8,770 bases of DNA from Bacteroidales bacterium (GCA_007130545.1 SLSG01000178.1:1-8770), one strand, 5' to 3'. Positions 1-6,727 are shown, numbered from the stretch's first letter. Program-made: numbers and translations. The notes: generated by a model from the letters alone, not told the origin.

Positions 1-438
1 CTTAAACCCGGCCACGGAGGAGATCCCGACCACGCTACCCCCGGACTTCAGCAGCCAGGGCAGGGCAAAATGGGTGCAATAAACCGCCCCCCAGAAATTC
101 ACCTGCATGATGCGCTCCAGCACTTCCGGGCTGGAATCACTGAACAGCGCACGCATTGAAATCCCGGCATTGTTGATCAGCACATCCAGGCGACCAAATG
201 ATTCCACGGCCTGCCTGACCAGTTGCTCACAGTCCGCCTCCCTGCCCACATCCGCACGCACCAGCAGGTAGCTGTCCGGCGCAAAGCCCGCACCGCGAAC
301 CAGGGCTTCCATCGGCTCCATCCTGCGGGCTGCCATTACCACCTTCATTCCGTGAGACAGCCCAGCAAGTGCCAATGCGGCACCAATACCTGAGGATGCC
401 CCCGTAACGATCATCACCTTGTTCTCCAAACCCTGCAT
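1..438 (-). CDS. Short-chain dehydrogenase/reductase (SDR), N-terminal part only
   Basis: This is the first 146 residues of a classical SDR oxidoreductase; the C-terminus lies beyond the left window edge. My translation of the minus strand from the ATG at 438-436 shows the Rossmann cofactor motif TGASSGIG at residues 12-19, NNAG at 89-92, the structural Asn in QVNFWG (N114), and the start of the catalytic-serine strand at GISSVAG (138-144). The Tyr-x-x-x-Lys active site is outside the window. Two arginines after the second beta strand (AARR, about 36-39) suggest NADP(H) rather than NAD(H), which is inference. The start is supported by AAAGGA (451-446) seven bases upstream and by the usual SDR spacing to the glycine motif. 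The gene is divergent from the acetyltransferase at 542. The substrate cannot be deduced; this superfamily is very broad. Confidence 0.93.
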   Translation of the reverse strand, partial: MQGLENKVMIVTGASSGIGAALALAGLSHGMKVVMAARRMEPMEALVRGAGFAPDSYLLVRADVGREADCEQLVRQAVESFGRLDVLINNAGISMRALFSDSSPEVLERIMQVNFWGAVYCTHFALPWLLKSGGSVVGISSVAGFK

Positions 439-455
439 AAGCAATTCCTTTCAGG

Positions 456-463
456 CAAACCTA
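456..463 (-). promoter_or_regulatory. Candidate -7 element for the SDR gene
   Basis: On the minus strand these bases read TAGGTTTG, an exact match to the Bacteroidota -7 consensus TAnnTTTG. The best -33 candidate is ATTG at 482-479, only 15 bases upstream instead of the usual 19-21, and the implied leader would be about a dozen bases. The match is therefore only suggestive. Confidence 0.35.
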
Positions 464-486
464 ATATTTTTTTTTAAACAATTTGC

Positions 487-494
487 TACTTTTG
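487..494 (+). promoter_or_regulatory. Candidate -7 element for the GNAT-like gene
   Basis: TACTTTTG matches TAnnTTTG exactly and sits 47 bases before the ATG at 542, giving a leader of roughly 40 bases. No TTTG is visible at the expected -33 position; the region there is an AT-rich stretch with nine consecutive T (467-475). The element lies between the two divergent genes, where a promoter is expected. Confidence 0.45.
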
Positions 495-541
495 TCTAAG
501 CACCATATAGACTGCAGACCCATCCGACGAAAACCTAACCT

Positions 542-1708
542 ATGCAACTTATAGAAGTAGTGACACGCAATACAGCCAGGGAGTTCCTTAAAGTGCCGGG
601 GATCATATACAGAGAGGACAAAAACTGGATCAGCCCCCTGGATAAGGATGTGGAGGCCACGTTTGATCCCGGGAAAAACCCCCTCTTCAAAACCGGAGAA
701 GTGACCAGGTGGGTGCTCAGGGATGGTTCGGGAAGCTTGATCGGAAGGGTCGCTGCATTTGTCAACCAGCAATTGGCGCATACTTTCAGGCAACCTACAG
801 GGGGAATCGGTTTTTTTGAGTGCATCAACGACCGGGAGGCGGCATTTCTGTTGTTTGACCGGTGCAGGGAATGGCTGCAGGAAAGGGGCATGGAGGCCAT
901 GGACGGACCCATAAACTTTGGAGAGAAGGAGCGGTTCTGGGGCTTGCTCGTGGAAGGGTTCGACCGCCGTCCGACTTACCTGCTGAACTACAATCCCCCA
1001 TATTACAGGGAACTTTTCGAAGCCTACGGGTTCAGGACCTTTTACGAGCAATTCGTATACCATATGGACGCCAATGTGAAGCTGCCACCCATCCTGGAGG
1101 AAAAATTCAAACGGCTGATGAAAGCACAGGGATTTCGCTTCGAACACCTGAATATCAAACAGTTGGAAAAGTATGCCGAAGACTTCCTGACCGTCTACAA
1201 CAAGTCGTGGACCGGCACGCACAAGTTTTTCCGGCCAATGACCAAACCGGAAGCCCTGCAGACTTTCAGCAAAATGAAAGGCATCATTGACGAGGAATTG
1301 GTCGTGTTCGGTTACCGCGGGGAAGAACCGATCGCCTTTCTCGTTTGCATACCCGAACTGAACCAGTTATTCCGCTATGTAAATGGCAAACTGAATCTGT
1401 GGGGCAAGCTTAAGTTTTTATTTTACCGTCGGATGGGGAAGGCGCGTTCGATACAGGGACTGGTGTTCGGGACCGTGCCGGAATACCGCAACAAGGGCGT
1501 GGAAAGCGGCCTCATTCTAACGCTAAGGGACCTGGTCGTACCAAAAAAATGGTACAGGGACATGTATATGAACTGGATTGGTGATTTCAACCCGAAAATG
1601 TCCAAAATCGTTGAGCACATCGGGGCAAAAAAAGCCTTCACGCTGATCACATACCGCAAGTTGTTCGACGACACTGCGGAGTTTGAACGGCACCCTGTGC
1701 TGGATTAA
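542..1708 (+). CDS. GNAT-like N-acyltransferase (YghO-like family)
   Basis: A 388-residue protein that appears to have two GNAT-like halves. The N-terminal half contains GRVAAFVNQ (about 68-76) and a GPINFGEKERFWG segment (122-134). Next comes NPPYYRELFEAYGF (151-164), typical of Bacteroidota proteins related to E. coli YghO. The C-terminal half contains GTVPEYRNKGVESGLI (310-325), where R-N-K-G-V-E is in the place of the acyl-CoA pyrophosphate-binding loop of GNAT enzymes. A transferase using an acyl-CoA donor is likely; the acceptor is unknown. I see no signal peptide or membrane segment, so it should be cytosolic. The ATG at 542 has no Shine-Dalgarno site but follows an A-rich leader, normal for this phylum. 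The gene appears monocistronic, with the tRNA downstream under its own promoter. Family assignment is from remembered motif similarity. Confidence 0.8.
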   Translation: MQLIEVVTRNTAREFLKVPGIIYREDKNWISPLDKDVEATFDPGKNPLFKTGEVTRWVLRDGSGSLIGRVAAFVNQQLAHTFRQPTGGIGFFECINDREAAFLLFDRCREWLQERGMEAMDGPINFGEKERFWGLLVEGFDRRPTYLLNYNPPYYRELFEAYGFRTFYEQFVYHMDANVKLPPILEEKFKRLMKAQGFRFEHLNIKQLEKYAEDFLTVYNKSWTGTHKFFRPMTKPEALQTFSKMKGIIDEELVVFGYRGEEPIAFLVCIPELNQLFRYVNGKLNLWGKLKFLFYRRMGKARSIQGLVFGTVPEYRNKGVESGLILTLRDLVVPKKWYRDMYMNWIGDFNPKMSKIVEHIGAKKAFTLITYRKLFDDTAEFERHPVLD

Positions 1709-1713
1709 TGATT

Positions 1714-1777
1714 CCCGCCCTCTCAATGGGCAAGGCGGGCCCTCCCTGGAATTTGCCCCGGGCCGTTCACGGGCAAA
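1714..1777 (+). repeat. Two successive inverted repeats after the GNAT-like gene
   Basis: Just after the stop codon, CCCGCC (1714-1719) pairs with GGCGGG (1734-1739). A second perfect 7-base pair follows: TTTGCCC (1752-1758) with GGGCAAA (1771-1777). Neither stem is followed by a T tract on the plus strand; an A-rich run follows instead. These are therefore not classical intrinsic terminators, though they could form RNA hairpins that end or protect the upstream transcript. Confidence 0.4.
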
Positions 1778-1790
1778 AAGAAAAAAAAAC

Positions 1791-1821
1791 TTTGCATTTT
1801 TAAGAAAGGCTGGTATCTTTG
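1791..1821 (+). promoter_or_regulatory. Consensus Bacteroidota promoter for tRNA-Lys
   Basis: The -33 box TTTG lies at 1791-1794 and the -7 box TATCTTTG at 1814-1821, separated by exactly 19 bases. This matches the primary sigma factor consensus of Bacteroidota (TTTG, 19-21 bases, TAnnTTTG). Transcription would begin near 1827, about 35 bases before the mature tRNA. A run of nine A just upstream (1781-1789) may act as an UP-like element, which is inference. Confidence 0.85.
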
Positions 1822-1861
1822 CACTCTCAAAAAACAACGGTCATTTCCATATTGAACAGGC

Positions 1862-1934
1862 GACTTGGTAGCTCAGCTGGTAGAGCACATCCCTTTTAAG
1901 GATGGGGTCCTGGGTTCGAGCCCCAGCCAAGTCA
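1862..1934 (+). tRNA. tRNA-Lys (anticodon UUU)
   Basis: The cloverleaf is complete. The acceptor stem GACTTGG (1862-1868) pairs with CCAAGTC (1927-1933), with discriminator A at 1934. The D stem is GCTC/GAGC (1871-1874, 1883-1886). The anticodon stem is CATCC/GGATG (1888-1892, 1900-1904) around loop CTTTTAA, with anticodon TTT at 1895-1897. The T stem is CTGGG/CCCAG (1910-1914, 1922-1926) around TTCGAGC. The 3' CCA is not encoded and must be added after transcription. The UUU anticodon reads both lysine codons. Confidence 0.98.
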
Positions 1935-1935
1935 C

Positions 1936-1969
1936 AAAAAACCCGGACCTTCAGAGCCCGGGTTTTTTT
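1936..1969. terminator. Bidirectional intrinsic terminator between tRNA-Lys and alanine dehydrogenase
   Basis: CCCGG (1942-1946) pairs with CCGGG (1958-1962), with six A before the stem (1936-1941) and seven T after it (1963-1969). Read on the plus strand it ends the tRNA transcript; read on the minus strand it ends the porX-tsaE-ald operon, whose last stop codon lies 17 bases away. The A and T flanks also extend the stem. Confidence 0.85.
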
Positions 1970-1985
1970 ATGCTTTGATGCCGGA

Positions 1986-3206
1986 TTAAAACGCGGCCAT
2001 CAGCAAGTCAATGTCCTGGTATGGGAGTCCGAAGTACTCCCCGATGTATTGATTGGTCAGTATCCCATTGAACAGGTACACCCCCTGCCGCACCCCGGTA
2101 TCTTTCTTCAGCATGTTCTCCACCCCGCCTTCCTCCCCAATGGCCAGCAGCACCGGAACGAAAAAGTTGCTGAATGCATAGGAAGCTGTGTGCGGCACCC
2201 TGGAAGCGATGTTGGGCACACAATAGTGGGTTACCCCGTGTTTCTGGAAAACGGGTTCAGAATGGTTGGTCACCTCGCTGGTTTCCACGCACCCCCCCTG
2301 GTCGATGCTGACATCCACCACCACCCCGCCGTATTTCATCTGGCTCACCATGTCTTCGGTAACCACAATGGGGGTCCGTCCATAAGACGAATGCAGCGCC
2401 CCGATGACCACATCGGCAGTCTTCAATGCCTTAAGCAATACCTTGGGCTGAATGATGGAGGTGAAAATTCGGGCATTCAGGTTGTTCTGCAGGCGGCGCA
2501 GCTTGTAAATGGAGTTGTCAAAGACTTTGACCATGGCGCCAAGCCCCATTGCGGCACGGACCGCGTACTCACCCACTGTACCGGCACCCAGGATGACAAC
2601 CTCTGTCGGGGTGATCCCGGAAAACCCGCCGAACATGCGCCCTTTGCCAAATTTTTTATTGCACAAATACTCAGAGGCAATCAGGATGGAGGTATTCCCG
2701 GCGATCTCGCTCATGCTGCGCACCAGCGGAAAAGAATTGGTCTTGTCACGGATGAACTCAAAGGCAGCCGCAGTGACCTTTTTTTTCACCAGGGTCTTGA
2801 AATATTCCTCTTTTTGCATCGGAAGCGCCAGGGAAGAAAGCACCACCTGGCCCGGTTTGACCAACTCAAGTTCCTTGTCGGTCAAAGGGCCGACTTTCAG
2901 AATGATATTGGCCTTGAACACCTCCCCGTGTGAGTGGACCAGTTCCCCGCCTGCATTGGCAAACTCCTTGTCCGGGAAAAATGCATTGTCGCCGGCCTTG
3001 GATTCGATCAGGATTTTGTGCCCGTTCTGCACCAGTACGGCCACCGCTTCGGGGGCCAGTGCAATGCGGTTCTCCTGATAGGTGGTTTCCCTGGGAATAC
3101 CGATGACCAGGTTGTGCTTCCTTTTCCGCACCTCCAGCATTTCCTCCTGGGGCATGTACTGCCCGCCATGGCTAAACAATACGTAGTCTTTTCCTGAACG
3201 TTCCAT
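1986..3206 (-). CDS. ald: Alanine dehydrogenase, long Bacteroidota form
   Basis: Predicted cytosolic NAD-dependent enzyme interconverting L-alanine and pyruvate plus ammonia. I chose the ATG at 3206 (406 residues) over a TTG at 3215. About 33 residues precede the usual family start at LVIGIPRET, as I recall for Bacteroidota homologues. Visible features are the substrate arginine in RIALAP (R47), the lysine of KVGPL (K104), the Rossmann motif GAGTVGEYA (207-215), D230 after the second beta strand (NAD preference), and DVSIDQGGC (298-306) with catalytic-type D302. Aligned by eye to the mycobacterial enzyme, the position of catalytic His96 (LHLA) is alanine here (SSLAL, A127), and VKEP is replaced by VGPL. 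The reaction is therefore less certain than the family. It is the last gene of the porX-tsaE operon, 14 bases after tsaE. Confidence 0.85.
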   Translation of the reverse strand: MERSGKDYVLFSHGGQYMPQEEMLEVRKRKHNLVIGIPRETTYQENRIALAPEAVAVLVQNGHKILIESKAGDNAFFPDKEFANAGGELVHSHGEVFKANIILKVGPLTDKELELVKPGQVVLSSLALPMQKEEYFKTLVKKKVTAAAFEFIRDKTNSFPLVRSMSEIAGNTSILIASEYLCNKKFGKGRMFGGFSGITPTEVVILGAGTVGEYAVRAAMGLGAMVKVFDNSIYKLRRLQNNLNARIFTSIIQPKVLLKALKTADVVIGALHSSYGRTPIVVTEDMVSQMKYGGVVVDVSIDQGGCVETSEVTNHSEPVFQKHGVTHYCVPNIASRVPHTASYAFSNFFVPVLLAIGEEGGVENMLKKDTGVRQGVYLFNGILTNQYIGEYFGLPYQDIDLLMAAF

Positions 3207-3220
3207 TACAAACAATTTAT

Positions 3221-3697
3221 TTAATCCCCAGACTTTGACAAAGGAAACCCGGAATCACCCTCAGGTGCACCCACATCCTCTGCCCGGATAATGCGCTGCC
3301 CCCCTTCTTCTGTCATATAAACCCTGCAGCAATCATCCGGGATCAGATGCTCCAGCTTTTCGGGCCACTCCATGAAACAAAAGTTACCGGAATAAAAATA
3401 ATCCTCATATCCCAGGTCAAACACCTCCTCAAGTTTTTTAACCCGGTAAAAATCAAAATGGTAGACCACCCCCCCTGCAGACATCCGGTACTCGTTTATC
3501 AGGGAGTACGTCGGACTGCTGACCACGTCCTGCACACCCAGGTGCTTGCAGATGGCTTTTATAAACGTGGTCTTGCCCACGCCAAGCTGGCCGTAAAATG
3601 CAAACACCCTCCGGTCCGGAAATCCTGCCAGCAGCTTCTGCCCGACTGGGAAAAGTTCCTCCGGCCGGGTGATATTAAATTCAATTTCCCTGCCCAT
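3221..3697 (-). CDS. tsaE: TsaE, ATPase of the tRNA t6A threonylcarbamoyladenosine system
   Basis: A 158-residue P-loop ATPase. TsaE works with TsaB and TsaD in the cytosol to place threonylcarbamoyl on A37 of tRNAs that read ANN codons. The Walker A motif GQLGVGKTT is at residues 36-44. The family's SPTYSLINEY segment is at 61-70, HFDFYR with the conserved aspartate (D82) at 80-85, and EWPE (E110, W111) at 110-113. These match the E. coli TsaE pattern. The last 20 or so residues form a polar tail rich in Gly, Ser and Asp, beyond the core fold. The ATG at 3697 lies 7 bases after the porX stop codon, so translation is probably coupled. The downstream partner is alanine dehydrogenase. One nearby substrate is the tRNA-Lys(UUU) at 1862, which reads AAA/AAG codons. 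Confidence 0.95.
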   Translation of the reverse strand: MGREIEFNITRPEELFPVGQKLLAGFPDRRVFAFYGQLGVGKTTFIKAICKHLGVQDVVSSPTYSLINEYRMSAGGVVYHFDFYRVKKLEEVFDLGYEDYFYSGNFCFMEWPEKLEHLIPDDCCRVYMTEEGGQRIIRAEDVGAPEGDSGFPLSKSGD

Positions 3698-3704
3698 CCC
3701 CCGT

Positions 3705-5258
3705 TTATTTGGCCTTCAGGTAAACGAAGGGCACCATTATCTCGTCCATCGACACCCCCCCGTGCTGAAAGGTATTTTTGTAATAATTCACGTAATAGTT
3801 GAAATTATTCGGATAGGCGAAGAAGTTGTTCTCCAGTGCAAAAATATAACTAGAGCTGACCGACTCCCTCGGCAGAAAGGCATCGGCCGGGTTTCTGACC
3901 TCGAACACCTCGCCTGCATCATATTGAAGGTTACGTCCCGTCTTGTATCGAAGATTGGTGTTAGTGTTCTTATCCCCCACAACTTTTGTCGGATTGTTCA
4001 CTTTGATTGAGCCGTGGTCGGTGGTCAGCAGGATACTTATTTTCCTGGAAGCCAATGCGCGGATGATCTCCCAAAGCGGAGAGTGCTCGAACCAGCTGAC
4101 GGTAAGTGAGCGGTAAGCGGCTTCGTCATCGGCCAGTTCTTTCAGCACCTCCATCTCGGTGCGTGCATGGGAAAGCATGTCAACAAAGTTGTACACCAGG
4201 ATATTCAGCGGGGCCCCAAGATAGTTGTTCAGCTGTTCGCTGAGTTTCTTCCCGGCGCCCATATTCAGTATCTTGTGGTAATGGAACTTGGCGTCGACCC
4301 TCAGCCTTTTCAATTGCTCTGCCAGCAAATCAGACTCAAACTGGTTTCTGGGACCCTCATCCGACTCTCCTGTCCAGTACCGGGGATATTTCTTCTGGAT
4401 CTCACTCGGCATCAGTCCGGCAAAGAACGCATTCCGCGCATACTGTGTGGCCGTAGGCAGGATGCTGAACACCATCTCTTCCCTTACTACCCGGTAAAAC
4501 TCACTTATGAGCGGCTGCAGGACTTTCCACTGGTCATACCTCATGTTATCAATGAGGATGATGAACAGTTGCTCCTCTTGTTTGATCACTGGCAGGCAGC
4601 GGTCCCTGAACAGGGTATGGGAAAGCACAGGGGACTCGTCCCGTCCGCTGGTTTTCACCCAGTCCAGGTAATGGTCTGTCACAAAACTCGAGAATACCCT
4701 GTTGGCTTCCATTTTCTGCATGCGGAAAATTTCCTTCAGGCTGTTGTCCTGCAGCTTCTCCAGTTCCAACTCCCAGTATACGAGCTGCCTGTAGACCTCC
4801 TTCCATTCATCGGGATCAAGACGGGAATTAATCTGCATGCCGAGCTGCCGGAACTCCTGCTGATAAGCCTGGGTCGTTTTCTCACTGACCAGTTTCTTGT
4901 TCTCCAGGTTCTTTTTAATCGACAAAAGGATCTGGTTGGGGTTGACGGGCTTGATCAGGTAGTCGGAAATATTGCTCCCGATTGCATCATTCATGATGGA
5001 CTCTTCCTCGCTTTTGGTGATCATCACCACCGGAAGTCCCGGGCGCATCGCCTTGATCCGGGACAGGGTCTCCAGTCCGGAGAGGCCAGGCATGTTCTCA
5101 TCCAGAAAAATGATATCAAATAGTCTTTCCTTGATCATATCCAGGGCTTCCCCCCCGCTGTTCGTGGTATAGACCTCAAATCCCCTGTCCCTTAAAAAGA
5201 TCACATGTGGCTTGAGCAGGTCTATTTCATCATCGGCCCAAAGAATGGAAATACTCAT
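3705..5258 (-). CDS. porX: PorX-type response regulator with PglZ phosphatase domain
   Basis: A 517-residue, two-domain regulator, essentially the length of Porphyromonas gingivalis PorX. Residues 1-120 are a CheY-like receiver: acidic pocket D9/D10, phosphoacceptor D53 in FLDENMPG, switch threonine T81 and K103 in IKP. A helical linker (about 120-215) leads to a PglZ domain of the alkaline phosphatase superfamily. Likely zinc ligands and catalytic residues are D237 (IDNMR), T269 or T271 (LPTAT), D360 and H364 (FVDMLSH), D414/H415 (TTDHGS) and H499 (QHGG). None is missing, so both phosphorylation and hydrolase activity are expected. PorX works with the kinase PorY and the sigma factor SigP to control type IX secretion, and its PglZ domain has been reported to cleave oligonucleotides. 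No kinase gene lies here. It is first in the operon with tsaE and ald. Confidence 0.93.
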   Translation of the reverse strand: MSISILWADDEIDLLKPHVIFLRDRGFEVYTTNSGGEALDMIKERLFDIIFLDENMPGLSGLETLSRIKAMRPGLPVVMITKSEEESIMNDAIGSNISDYLIKPVNPNQILLSIKKNLENKKLVSEKTTQAYQQEFRQLGMQINSRLDPDEWKEVYRQLVYWELELEKLQDNSLKEIFRMQKMEANRVFSSFVTDHYLDWVKTSGRDESPVLSHTLFRDRCLPVIKQEEQLFIILIDNMRYDQWKVLQPLISEFYRVVREEMVFSILPTATQYARNAFFAGLMPSEIQKKYPRYWTGESDEGPRNQFESDLLAEQLKRLRVDAKFHYHKILNMGAGKKLSEQLNNYLGAPLNILVYNFVDMLSHARTEMEVLKELADDEAAYRSLTVSWFEHSPLWEIIRALASRKISILLTTDHGSIKVNNPTKVVGDKNTNTNLRYKTGRNLQYDAGEVFEVRNPADAFLPRESVSSSYIFALENNFFAYPNNFNYYVNYYKNTFQHGGVSMDEIMVPFVYLKAK

Positions 5259-5282
5259 GTAGTTTTTCGATTTATACGGGTG

Positions 5283-5311
5283 TTAAAAAGAAAACCGGAC
5301 AAGGGCCGGTT
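5283..5311 (-). terminator. Terminator-like hairpin in the porX leader
   Basis: On the minus strand, AACCGG (5311-5306), loop CCCTTGT (5305-5299) and CCGGTT (5298-5293) form a perfect 6-bp stem. It is followed by the T-rich stretch TTCTTTTTAA (5292-5283). It ends 24 bases before the porX ATG. The gene on the other side is divergent, so no upstream minus-strand gene needs ending here. It may be an attenuator or a leader hairpin. The stem is short and the T run is interrupted. Confidence 0.4.
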
Positions 5312-5341
5312 CGGCATACTGTCTAACGTAAAATACGATCT

Positions 5342-5352
5342 GGATAATATCC
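5342..5352. promoter_or_regulatory. Palindrome in the porX/HD divergent region, possible operator
   Basis: GGATA-A-TATCC is a perfect 5+1+5 palindrome. It lies just downstream of the candidate porX -7 element, around the expected start of transcription, where a repressor could act. A palindrome this short can occur by chance. Confidence 0.25.
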
Positions 5353-5363
5353 GCAGGGCAAAA

Positions 5364-5371
5364 CAAATTTA
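5364..5371 (-). promoter_or_regulatory. Candidate -7 element for the porX-tsaE-ald operon
   Basis: On the minus strand these bases read TAAATTTG, an exact match to TAnnTTTG, about 106 bases before the porX start. No TTTG is seen at the expected -33 distance. The implied leader of roughly 100 bases contains the palindrome at 5342-5352 and the hairpin at 5293-5311. This is the best promoter candidate I see for the operon. Confidence 0.4.
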
Positions 5372-5452
5372 ACGAAAAAATACCGATATTTGATGCGGAG
5401 TCCCCTGAATTTGCCAAAAAAGGAAACCCTGGCTCCCCAAACCTTTGCTTTC

Positions 5453-6727
5453 ATGCCGACGCATACCACCAACAAGCTGAAAATCTTCAACGATCCGGTA
5501 TACGGGTTCATTCAGCTGCCTGATGAAAGCGTCTTCGACCTGATAGAGCATCCCTTTTTTCAAAGATTGCGCTACATCAAACAACTGGGGATGACTCACC
5601 TGGTCTACCCGGGAGCGCTCCATACCCGGTTTCACCATGCCATGGGAGCGATGTACCTCTGCCTGCAGGCGATAGAGATTCTGCGCTTCAAAGGGCAGGA
5701 GATCACCGAGAGAGAGGCATTGTCGACCCTGCAGGCCATTTTACTGCACGACATTGGTCACGGTCCGTTCTCACATGCCCTTGAAAAGGTTTTGGTGAGG
5801 GAAATCGGGCATGAAGCCCTGACCACCCTATTCATGGAAAGGCTGGACCAGCAGCAGGGCATCTCACTGTCCGGCGCCAGGGAGGTATTCAGCGACCACC
5901 ACCCAAAAAAGTTCCTGCACCAGCTTATATCCGGTCAGCTCGACATGGACCGCATGGATTACCTGAACCGTGACAGTTTCTTCACGGGGGTTTCTGAAGG
6001 GGTGGTCAGCTGGGACCGGATTATTAAAACCCTGAATTGTTCGGAAAACCAATTGGTAATTGATGAGAAGGGGATCTACAGCATTGAAAAATTCCTGATT
6101 GCCAGAAGACTGATGTACTGGCAGGTATACCTGCATAAAACGGTCATTGCCGCAGAAACGCACCTGGCTGCAATCATCCGCCGGGCAAGGCAGCTGGCCG
6201 CCGCCGGTGAGCCGATGCACATACAGGGTCCACTGCTGCGCTTTCTCCGGGATGACTTTCGGGTAGTGGATTTTGAGCGGGATACCAGCCTTCTGGAAGA
6301 TTATTCCCGCCTGGATGATCACGATGTTTTCTCGGCCATAAAAACCTGGACGGATCATCCCGACAAGGTACTGAACCGGCTTTGCACCCAGCTGACAAGC
6401 AGAAAACTTTTCCGAATCATTATCCAAAGAGAGTCTTTTCAAAAGGGGATGCTGGATGAGCTAAGAAAAAAGATCTCGAAGCTGTATGACATTCCCCCTG
6501 AAGATGCTGCATTTTTTACCGCACAGGGGATTACCCGAAACAAAGCCTATGACCCGGGGGTGGGTAACATATGGATCCTGGGTAAGGACGGCGGACTGAC
6601 GGATATTGCGGAGGCAAGCGACCAATTAAGCATCAGTGTGCTTTCCCAGCAAGTGGAAAAGCATTTTCTGTGCTATCCCAAAGAGCTGGACGCCGAACCT
6701 GTCCGGCGCGATCTCACAGAAACATAA
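5453..6727 (+). CDS. HD-domain phosphohydrolase (SAMHD1/dGTPase-like)
   Basis: A 424-residue metal-dependent phosphohydrolase. The N-terminal NDPVYGFI (13-20) and FFQRLRYIKQLG (35-46) resemble bacterial dNTP triphosphohydrolases of the SAMHD1/EF1143 type. HD ligands are H62 in RFHHAMG, H99/D100 in LLHDIGHGPFSH, and D164 or D166 in QLDMDRMDYLNRD. It probably hydrolyses dNTPs or a related nucleotide; the substrate is not proven by sequence. I chose the ATG at 5453 because it places the motif after a short N-terminus. In-frame TTG 5390 and ATG 5393 would add about 20 residues unlike the family and overlap a weak -7-like GATATTTG (5385-5392). The gene lies 60 bases before lpxD with no clear promoter between, so co-transcription is likely. 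An HD gene before lpxD is, as far as I recall, common in Bacteroidota. Confidence 0.88.
   Translation: MPTHTTNKLKIFNDPVYGFIQLPDESVFDLIEHPFFQRLRYIKQLGMTHLVYPGALHTRFHHAMGAMYLCLQAIEILRFKGQEITEREALSTLQAILLHDIGHGPFSHALEKVLVREIGHEALTTLFMERLDQQQGISLSGAREVFSDHHPKKFLHQLISGQLDMDRMDYLNRDSFFTGVSEGVVSWDRIIKTLNCSENQLVIDEKGIYSIEKFLIARRLMYWQVYLHKTVIAAETHLAAIIRRARQLAAAGEPMHIQGPLLRFLRDDFRVVDFERDTSLLEDYSRLDDHDVFSAIKTWTDHPDKVLNRLCTQLTSRKLFRIIIQRESFQKGMLDELRKKISKLYDIPPEDAAFFTAQGITRNKAYDPGVGNIWILGKDGGLTDIAEASDQLSISVLSQQVEKHFLCYPKELDAEPVRRDLTET

Noticed and set aside
461..1222. A 253-codon open frame on the minus strand
   Set aside because: It is antisense to the GNAT-like gene, has no recognisable motif, and ends inside the divergent promoter region.
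1683..1871. A 62-codon open frame on the plus strand between the GNAT-like gene and the tRNA
   Set aside because: It overlaps the end of the GNAT-like gene, the inverted repeats, the tRNA promoter and the tRNA itself; its composition is low in complexity.
1902..2933. A 343-codon open frame on the plus strand
   Set aside because: It starts inside the tRNA and lies antisense to the clear alanine dehydrogenase. Its translation shows no recognisable motif, and codon bias on the opposite strand explains the absence of stops.
4167..5123. A 318-codon open frame on the plus strand
   Set aside because: It is antisense to porX, whose receiver and PglZ motifs are all intact in the real frame.
3705..5258. 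PglZ domain as a sign of a BREX-type phage defence system
   Set aside because: The domain is fused to a CheY-like receiver with the full PorX architecture and length, and no BREX gene (methylase, BrxC-like ATPase, helicase) is nearby.
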